A DNA stretch of 64,000 nt from Curtobacterium aurantiacum (lineage in GTDB: Bacteria > Actinomycetota > Actinomycetes > Actinomycetales > Microbacteriaceae). This document shows, in pieces, positions 58,790-64,000 of this stretch. The translations under genes were made by a program, and so were the position numbers. Where the stretch lies: the NCBI RefSeq assembly GCF_018598555.1, contig NZ_JAHEWN010000002.1, positions 248,001-312,000 of the forward strand. Direction: 5' to 3'. A model generated the notes under the pieces. That model was not told the DNA's origin. It did not search any database and saw only the letters and a program-made list of their open reading frames with translations. The number at the start of each line of letters is the position of its first letter. Positions within the stretch are counted from its first letter, which is position 1.

Positions 58790-61773
58790 TGTACCTGCAC
58801 CGGCTCGAACTGCGCGCCATCGGGCCGTACCCCGACCTCGTGACGATCGACTTCGCCGCGCTCGCCGCGTCCGGGGTGTTCCTGCTCGAAGGGCCGACCG
58901 GTTCCGGCAAGTCGACGATCATCGACGCCGTCGTGTTCGCCCTGTACGGCGGACTCGCCGGGTCCGACGCCAGCTCCGACCGGCTGCACAGCCAGCACGC
59001 CGACCCCGTGGTCGAGCCGTTCGTGGAGCTCGTGTTCGAGACCGGTGCCGGCACCTACCGGGTCCGACGCACGCCGCAGTACGACCGACCCAAGCAGCGG
59101 GGGACCGGCACGGTGAAGCAGCAGGCGTCCGTCCAGCTGTTCCGGCTGGCCGCGCCGACCGACGTCGCCGGGGAACCGATGTCGTCCCGGATCCCCGAGG
59201 TCGCGGTCGAGATCGCCCGGCTCGTCGGACTCGACCGCGCGCAGTTCCTGCAGACCGTGGTGCTGCCGCAGGGCGAGTTCGCCCGGTTCCTCCGTTCCCC
59301 GGGGGAAGACCGCCGGAAGCTCCTGCAGTCGCTGTTCGGCACGCAGGTCTACGACCGCACCGCCGACGAACTCGCCACGCGCCGTCGGGCCGTGCAGGCC
59401 GAGGTCGAGGGCGCCGACGACCGCGTCCGCGATGCCCTGGCCCGGTTCGCGCAGGCCGCCGGTCTCGACGACGCCGACGAGTCCGTGGTCCCGCACACGG
59501 TGGACTCCCTCCGGGCTGCCGCCGACTCGGCCGGGGCGGCCCGTGCCGGTGCGGCCGCGACCGCGGCAGCGGCGGTCGACCACGAACGATCGGTGACCGC
59601 GCGTGCAGCGGCCCTCGAGCGACGAGCGGCGCTGCTCCGACGGCGGGCGCTCCTCGACGCCGACGCCCCGGCGATCGAGCGGGCACGGTCCGCGGTCGCT
59701 GTGGCTGAGCGTGCCGCCCGGGTCGCCGCGGTGGCCGACGGCCTCGACGCCGCGTCCGCACGTGCCGACGACACCGCAACGGCGTCCGCTCGCCTGCGGG
59801 AACAGCACGGGCTCGACGCCGTCGACGCGGCCGACGCCGTCCGGCGCCGCGACACCCTGACCGACGCCCTGTCCGGGGTCCGGCACCTCGTCGCGATCGA
59901 CGACGGTGCGGCTGCCCGGCGCACCGCCATCGCCGAGGACACCGCGACCGTCGCGCGACTCACGGACGAACTGCGCGCGCTCGACACCGCGCTCGAGGCC
60001 CGACCGGCGGAACGCGCGCGGATCGTCGAGGCTGCCCGAGTCGCCTCCACGACCGCTGCCGACGCGGACGCCGCGACGCACGAGGTCGCTCGGGTGCAGT
60101 CGCTCCGCGCCGACCTGGCCGCCCGCGACCGCGCCGAGCACCGCGTCGCCGAGGCCGAACGGATCGTGGCCGATGCTCGCCGCCGGGCGACCGAGGCCCT
60201 CGACGCCGAACGATCGCTGCGCGAGCGCCGGATCGCCGGGCTCGCCGGTGAACTCGGCGCAGCGCTCCTCCCCGGCGACCCCTGCCCGGTCTGCGGGTCG
60301 ACCGCGCACCCGTCGGTGGCCTCGCCGCAGGACGACCACCCGACCACCGAAGCGGTGGAGTCCGCGGGCGACGCCACCCGCCTCGCCGATCAGCAGCTCG
60401 CCGACGCCGCGGCCGACCTGGCGGTCGAGCGTGCCGAGCACCTCCGCCTGACCGACGTCGTCGGCGCGGTCGACGGTGCCGCGCTCGACGTGCTGGCCGC
60501 TGCCGCAGATGCGCGGGTCCGGGCCGCGCACGACGCCTCCGCGCTGGTGCTGGAGCACGAGCGGCAGCGGTCCGCCCACGACACCGCGACCCGCGCGCTC
60601 GAGCGGGAGCGGAACGACCTCGACGCTCGCCGAACGGTGCTCGCGTCGACCGCGGCGTCGGATGCCGAGCGGCTCGAGGCGGACCTGCGATCCGTGCAGG
60701 ACGCGGCCGCCCGGCTCGGTGCGCTGCTCGACACCGACACCGAGCCCGTCTCGCTCCGTGCTGTGGTCGCCGAGCTCGACGCACGACTGACCGTGCTCCG
60801 TGCCCTCGCCGAGGCCGACGAGCGCGCGGCGACCGCGGCCCGCGCCCGTGACGAGCGCGGGGCCGAGGTCGCCCGGGTCCTCGACGAGCAGGACTTCCCC
60901 GACGTCGCGGCAGCACGGGCGGGCCTGCTCGACCCCGGCGCCGTCGCCACGTTCCGCAGCCGCATCAGCGCCGCCGAGGCCGAACACGCCGTCGTGCAGG
61001 CGGGGCTGGACGAACCAGCGGTGGTGGCGGCGGCCGACGACGACCCGGAGCAGCTCGACCTCGAGGCAGCACAGGCCGATCGGCTCCGAGCCACGGCCGA
61101 ACTGGACGAGGCCACACGGCTCGCGGTGACCGCAGCGCACCGCGCCGAGGCCGTCGAGCAGTGCGCGACGGAGGTCGACCGGACCGTCCGCGCTCGGCAG
61201 GAGACCTCGGCCCGCAGCCGCGCCGTCGTCCGGCTCGCCGACGTCGCGAACGGTGTCGCCTCGGTGAACCCGACGGGGATCACGCTCGGTACCTACGTGC
61301 TCATGCGCCGCTTCGAGGACGTCGTGGCCGCGGCGAACGACCGGCTGCGCGGCATGCTCGCCGGCCGGTTCACGCTCGAGACCTCCGACGAGCGGGAGTC
61401 CGGTTCGCGGGCGCGTCGGACGGGGCTCGCCCTCGCCGTCCACGACCACACGACCGACACCGTGCGCGATCCCCGCAGCCTGTCCGGTGGCGAGACCTTC
61501 ACCGTGTCGCTGTGCCTGGCGCTCGGGCTGGCCGACGTCGTGCAGGCCGAGGCCGGCGGCGTCTCGCTCGGCACCCTCTTCGTCGACGAAGGGTTCGGCA
61601 CGCTCGACCCCGAGACCCTCGACGACGTCATCGGGCAGTTGTCACGGCTGACGGCCGGCGGGCGACAGGTCGGGATCGTCAGCCACGTCGAGGAGCTCAA
61701 GCAGCGGATCCCGGAGCGGATCGCTGTCCGACGCACCCCGGCCGGCGGGTCGCAGGTGACGACCACGGTCTGA
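58789..61773 (+). CDS. sbcC: Exonuclease SbcCD, subunit C
   Basis: A 994-residue Rad50-type SMC ATPase. Walker A GPTGSGKSTIID near residue 32, two long coiled coils rich in Ala, Arg, Glu and Asp flanking the zinc hook CPVC near residue 500, ABC signature LSGGETF near residue 900, and Walker B LGTLFVDEGFGTLD near residue 930. It controls SbcD nuclease access to DNA ends and palindromes, a point of interest in a window so rich in palindromes. The stop codon lies in the first unit of a tandem repeat. Confidence 0.95.
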   Translation: MYLHRLELRAIGPYPDLVTIDFAALAASGVFLLEGPTGSGKSTIIDAVVFALYGGLAGSDASSDRLHSQHADPVVEPFVELVFETGAGTYRVRRTPQYDRPKQRGTGTVKQQASVQLFRLAAPTDVAGEPMSSRIPEVAVEIARLVGLDRAQFLQTVVLPQGEFARFLRSPGEDRRKLLQSLFGTQVYDRTADELATRRRAVQAEVEGADDRVRDALARFAQAAGLDDADESVVPHTVDSLRAAADSAGAARAGAAATAAAAVDHERSVTARAAALERRAALLRRRALLDADAPAIERARSAVAVAERAARVAAVADGLDAASARADDTATASARLREQHGLDAVDAADAVRRRDTLTDALSGVRHLVAIDDGAAARRTAIAEDTATVARLTDELRALDTALEARPAERARIVEAARVASTTAADADAATHEVARVQSLRADLAARDRAEHRVAEAERIVADARRRATEALDAERSLRERRIAGLAGELGAALLPGDPCPVCGSTAHPSVASPQDDHPTTEAVESAGDATRLADQQLADAAADLAVERAEHLRLTDVVGAVDGAALDVLAAAADARVRAAHDASALVLEHERQRSAHDTATRALERERNDLDARRTVLASTAASDAERLEADLRSVQDAAARLGALLDTDTEPVSLRAVVAELDARLTVLRALAEADERAATAARARDERGAEVARVLDEQDFPDVAAARAGLLDPGAVATFRSRISAAEAEHAVVQAGLDEPAVVAAADDDPEQLDLEAAQADRLRATAELDEATRLAVTAAHRAEAVEQCATEVDRTVRARQETSARSRAVVRLADVANGVASVNPTGITLGTYVLMRRFEDVVAAANDRLRGMLAGRFTLETSDERESGSRARRTGLALAVHDHTTDTVRDPRSLSGGETFTVSLCLALGLADVVQAEAGGVSLGTLFVDEGFGTLDPETLDDVIGQLSRLTAGGRQVGIVSHVEELKQRIPERIAVRRTPAGGSQVTTTV

Positions 61774-61852
61774 TGGGTCTGATGGGCCTGACGGGCCTGA
61801 CGGGTCTGACGGGCCAGGCGCAGGCGCAGGGGCAGGGGCAGGGGCAGGCGCA
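61770..61852 (+). repeat. Two abutting microsatellites at the sbcC stop
   Basis: Five 9-bp units of CTGAYGGGY (61770-61814), then six 6-bp units of CAGGCG/CAGGGG (61815-61850). The sbcC stop TGA (61771-61773) is inside the first unit. Beyond the repeats, to 61887, I see nothing else. Confidence 0.9.
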
Positions 61853-61887
61853 GAACCGGGCGCGGGTCCGATCCGGGTCGGTGCCGT

Positions 61888-62064
61888 CTACGGGGTCGGC
61901 GTCGACTCCACCGTGCCGTCCGGCGGCGGCAGGATGTCGGCCGCGATCCACGGGAAGACCCACTGGAACAGCACGAACACGATGGCTGCGAGGAGCACGA
62001 GCAGTTCGAGCACCTTCAGGGCGGTGGGTCCGGGCAGCAGACGCCAGACCAGGGGGAAGATCAC
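61888..62064 (-). CDS. 58-residue single-helix membrane protein, sortase partner
   Basis: A short protein starting at GTG 62064, which overlaps the sortase stop by GTGA. It has one hydrophobic helix (about residues 17-39, LELLVLLAAIVFVLFQWVFP) and a proline-rich tail DILPPPDGTVESTPTP. No LPXTG-type motif. Coupled translation suggests it works with the sortase, perhaps as a membrane partner; not recognised otherwise. Confidence 0.7.
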   Translation of the reverse strand: MIFPLVWRLLPGPTALKVLELLVLLAAIVFVLFQWVFPWIAADILPPPDGTVESTPTP

Positions 62065-62870
62065 TTCGCGGTCTCCGAGAGTTCCTTCGGGGTGCCCTCG
62101 GACGCGGGCATCCAGTAGTCGAGCTTCGCGTGCGTCACGAACCGCTCCGCCGCCGACCACATCGGGTGGCAGGCGGTCAGGGTCAGCCAGCGGTCCTGCG
62201 GGGTCGGCTCCACACCCGGCTCGTTCGGCACCGGCGCGATCGTCTCGATCTTGTCCGGCGTGACGATCTGGCTGCCCGTGACCTTGTAGACGTACCAGAC
62301 GTCGAACTTGGTCTTCGCGTCGGTGACCCGGACCACGATCGAGTCGTCCTTCTTCAGCTCTGCGATCTGGTTGAGGGGCTTGCCGTAGGTGACCCGGTGT
62401 CCGGCGACGGCGAAGTTGCCGGGTGCGCCGGGCATCGCGGTGTCCTGGTAGTGGCCGAGCCCGATGGTGTTGAGGACCTGCTCGCGGTCGGTGCCCTCGC
62501 CGATCGGCCGGTTGTAGTCCTTGCCGAACCGAGGGATCTGCATCGTCCCGAACACGTCCGACAACCCCGGCGGTTCGTCCAGCACGGGTGCGGTGCCGCG
62601 GTGCTCCGTGCCCTCGACCTTCGGGGTCGTGACCTGGTCGAGGCCCTGCACGAGCTTCGTCTGCTCGTTCACGGCGACCACGTCGGTCCACCACGCGGTC
62701 CACACGACGTACAGGCCGGTGCCGGCGCCCGCGATGATGAGCAGTTCGGCGATGAGTGACACGATCGCGCCGCCGACCGTCTGCCGTCTGCGGGGGGATC
62801 GCCGGGACCGCGAACCGGCTTCGTCGTCCCGTGCGCTGCGGCGCGACGGGAGGGTGTCGTGTGCGGTCAC
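62061..62870 (-). CDS. Class E sortase
   Basis: A 269-residue sortase with a basic cytoplasmic N-terminus, one membrane helix (about residues 33-57) and an extracytoplasmic catalytic domain. His near residue 158 in FAVAGHRVTYG, Cys near 232 in LTLTACHP, Arg near 243 in AAERFVTHAK. Class E sortases attach proteins with LAXTG-type signals to the peptidoglycan of actinobacteria. No LAXTG protein is found next to it. GTG start at 62870. Confidence 0.92.
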   Translation of the reverse strand: MTAHDTLPSRRSARDDEAGSRSRRSPRRRQTVGGAIVSLIAELLIIAGAGTGLYVVWTAWWTDVVAVNEQTKLVQGLDQVTTPKVEGTEHRGTAPVLDEPPGLSDVFGTMQIPRFGKDYNRPIGEGTDREQVLNTIGLGHYQDTAMPGAPGNFAVAGHRVTYGKPLNQIAELKKDDSIVVRVTDAKTKFDVWYVYKVTGSQIVTPDKIETIAPVPNEPGVEPTPQDRWLTLTACHPMWSAAERFVTHAKLDYWMPASEGTPKELSETAK

Positions 62871-62965
62871 GGGGCTCCTGATCGGCTGGGTGGTCGGACA
62901 GGTCTATCAGATCACGGCGACAGGTCGGTGACGACGTTCTCCCCACCCCCGTTAACGTGGGGGAC

Positions 62966-63400
62966 ATGGAGTACCGGATCCGCCCCTTCCGCACCGAGGA
63001 CACCGACGCGGTCGTCGCCCTGTGGGAATCGTGCGGCCTCGTCCGACCCTGGAACGACCCGCGCCGTGACATCGCCCGCAAGCTGACGGTCCAGCCCGAG
63101 CTCTTCCTGGTCGCCGAGCAGGAGGACGACAGCGAAGGCGTCGTCGGCGCGGGCATGGCCGGCTTCGACGGACACCGCGGCTGGGTGAACTACCTCGCCG
63201 TCCGCCCGGACCTGCAGGGCTCGGGCCTCGGTCGCACCCTGATGGCCGAGTTCGAGCGGCTCCTGACGGACCTCGGCTGCCCGAAGCTCAACCTGCAGGT
63301 GCGCGCCGGCAACGAGCAGGTGCTCGGCTTCTACGAGTCCCTCGGGTACACCGACGACCGGACGGTCTCCCTCGGCAAGCGCCTCATCCCCGACGCCTGA
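62966..63400 (+). CDS. YpeA-like GNAT acetyltransferase
   Basis: A 144-residue GNAT closely resembling E. coli YpeA as I remember it: VVALWESCGLVRPWNDPRRD, LFLVAEQEDD, GFDGHRGWVNYLAVRPDLQG, GSGLGRTLM (acetyl-CoA loop), GCPKLNLQVRAGNEQVLGFY and the ending LGKRLIPD. Substrate unknown. A -10-like TAACGT (62953-62958) lies seven bases before the ATG. An upstream in-frame start at 62957 overlaps the -10 and is unlikely. Confidence 0.87.
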   Translation: MEYRIRPFRTEDTDAVVALWESCGLVRPWNDPRRDIARKLTVQPELFLVAEQEDDSEGVVGAGMAGFDGHRGWVNYLAVRPDLQGSGLGRTLMAEFERLLTDLGCPKLNLQVRAGNEQVLGFYESLGYTDDRTVSLGKRLIPDA

Positions 63401-63417
63401 CCGCGCCCGCCCGTCGC

Positions 63418-63501
63418 ACCGTGCGGGTTCGCGAATCCGGTGCGGCGTTGGCGGCTCGGTGCGGTGCTGCAAGTCCGCACCGGGCGGTCAACCTCGCACG
63501 G
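63418..63501. terminator. Imperfect hairpin of the GGTGCGAGGTT family
   Basis: ACCGTGCGGGTT (63418-63429) can pair with AACCTCGCACGGT (63490-63502) apart from one unpaired base, and inner CGGTGCGG/CCGCACCG pairs are present. It stands between convergent GNAT and EamA genes and shares arm sequence with the element at 36614-36676. Confidence 0.55.
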
Positions 63502-63554
63502 TTCGAACGACTCGGCATCGTGCCGGCTCCGCCCGGCCCCGCGCCGCCGCCCCG

Positions 63555-64000
63555 CTACGCCAGCGCCAGCGCCACCGACGCGACGAACGCCAGCACGATG
63601 CCGACCCACTGCTGCACGGTCAACCGCTCCCGCAGCACGACCCCGGCCAGCACCACCGTGCCGATCGGGTACAGCGCGTTGAGCACGCTGACGACGGGCA
63701 GGGTCGCCGGGTCGTCGCTGCTGTGCAGCCCCGCCTGGATGAACACGTTCGCCATCGCGTCGAAGACGCCGCACGCGGCCACGATCACCAGCAGCCGCGG
63801 ACCCCACCCGCGACCCGACCGACGCCCGTGAACTGCGGCAGCCCCGTCCGGGCGAGCCGACCTCGAGGGGTGCACCGAGCCTCCCGTCCGGACCGCGACG
63901 ACGATCGCCGCCGCACCCAGCAGCACCGCCTGCAGCACCCGCGCGACCACGAGTGGAGCGACGCCCGAGTCCGACGGCGTCATGTCGTAGGCGAGCACGA
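63555..64000 (-). CDS. EamA/DMT family transporter, partial
   Basis: The C-terminal part of a drug/metabolite transporter; its start is beyond the window end. At least 148 residues with helices VLQAVLLGAAAIVVAV, LLVIVAACGVFDAMANVFIQ, LNALYPIGTVVLAGVVL and QQWVGIVLAFVASVALALA. The ERLTVQQWVGIVL segment is typical of the second EamA repeat. A basic loop (about residues 43-66) separates helices. Confidence 0.82.
   Translation of the reverse strand, partial: VLAYDMTPSDSGVAPLVVARVLQAVLLGAAAIVVAVRTGGSVHPSRSARPDGAAAVHGRRSGRGWGPRLLVIVAACGVFDAMANVFIQAGLHSSDDPATLPVVSVLNALYPIGTVVLAGVVLRERLTVQQWVGIVLAFVASVALALA

Noticed and set aside
58258..61449. A 1063-codon minus-strand open frame opposite sbcC
   Set aside because: No recognisable motif; the plus strand encodes complete SbcC with Walker and zinc-hook motifs.
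62061..62870. Pilus biogenesis cluster around the sortase
   Set aside because: The sortase is class E by its motifs, and no pilin or LPXTG-type protein is adjacent.

Overview
The window is chromosomal DNA of a high-GC actinobacterium, most likely a member of Microbacteriaceae (a Curtobacterium-like organism is my guess; the genus cannot be fixed from this sequence). Reasons: very GC-rich coding with frequent GTG starts and GTGA/ATGA gene overlaps, a DtxR/IdeR-type iron box, class E sortase, DUF3073 and DUF3072 proteins, a mycothiol-transferase-like DinB protein, separate purS/purQ/purL, and many leaderless promoters (TANNNT about 6 nt before the start codon). Genes are tightly packed housekeeping and accessory genes. 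I see no rRNA or tRNA gene, no insertion sequence, no prophage and no CRISPR array.

Layout. 0-7 kb: a membrane protein, Ohr/OsmC peroxidase, YchJ-like protein, shikimate dehydrogenase (aroE), an iron-regulated siderophore-binding lipoprotein, a DUF1304 membrane protein, and an operon of chorismate mutase, lactonase and GNAT. 6.3-10.6 kb (minus strand): purS-purQ-purL followed by a D-2-hydroxyacid dehydrogenase. 10.7-17.6 kb: PadR regulator with DHA2 drug exporter, CtaG-like protein, acyltransferase-3, and a Fur-family regulator with catalase. 17.6-20.1 kb (minus): a NodA-like acyltransferase, a VOC protein and an SDR. 20.2-25.7 kb: membrane protein, signal peptidase I and AraC regulator as one operon, an MFS_3 exporter, a small lipoprotein, and a GAF-SpoIIE phosphatase. 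25.9-34.6 kb: purD-purC, a sterol-carrier-like protein, a large LuxR (LAL) regulator, and divergent purF and purM.

34.6-35.0 kb holds a 134-bp tandem repeat array. 35-43 kb: DUF3073, a flavin monooxygenase-like protein, DoxX, DUF3072, an unknown protein, a large APC permease, a MerR regulator, and a PadR-DUF4097 pair. 43-52 kb: the divergent YczE and MocR pair, a membrane protein, a single-gene RND exporter, a lipoprotein esterase and PPK2. 52-57.6 kb: a DEAD-box helicase with a repetitive N-terminus, a DinB protein, a MarR regulator, and a divergent locus with a TasA/camelysin-like secreted protein and a SipW-type signal peptidase. 57.6-64 kb: sbcD-sbcC, class E sortase with a 58-residue partner, a YpeA-like GNAT and a truncated EamA transporter.

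The most unusual items are: (1) a SipW-type signal peptidase whose C-terminus carries a second secretion signal and a segment resembling the N-terminus of the adjacent TasA-like substrate; (2) a NodA-like N-acyltransferase without other nod genes; (3) several families of intergenic inverted repeats, recurring in up to four places, with base changes matched in both arms; and (4) a near-uniform leaderless promoter architecture. The purine genes form three clusters (purSQL, purDC, purF/purM) which together supply most of de novo IMP synthesis.
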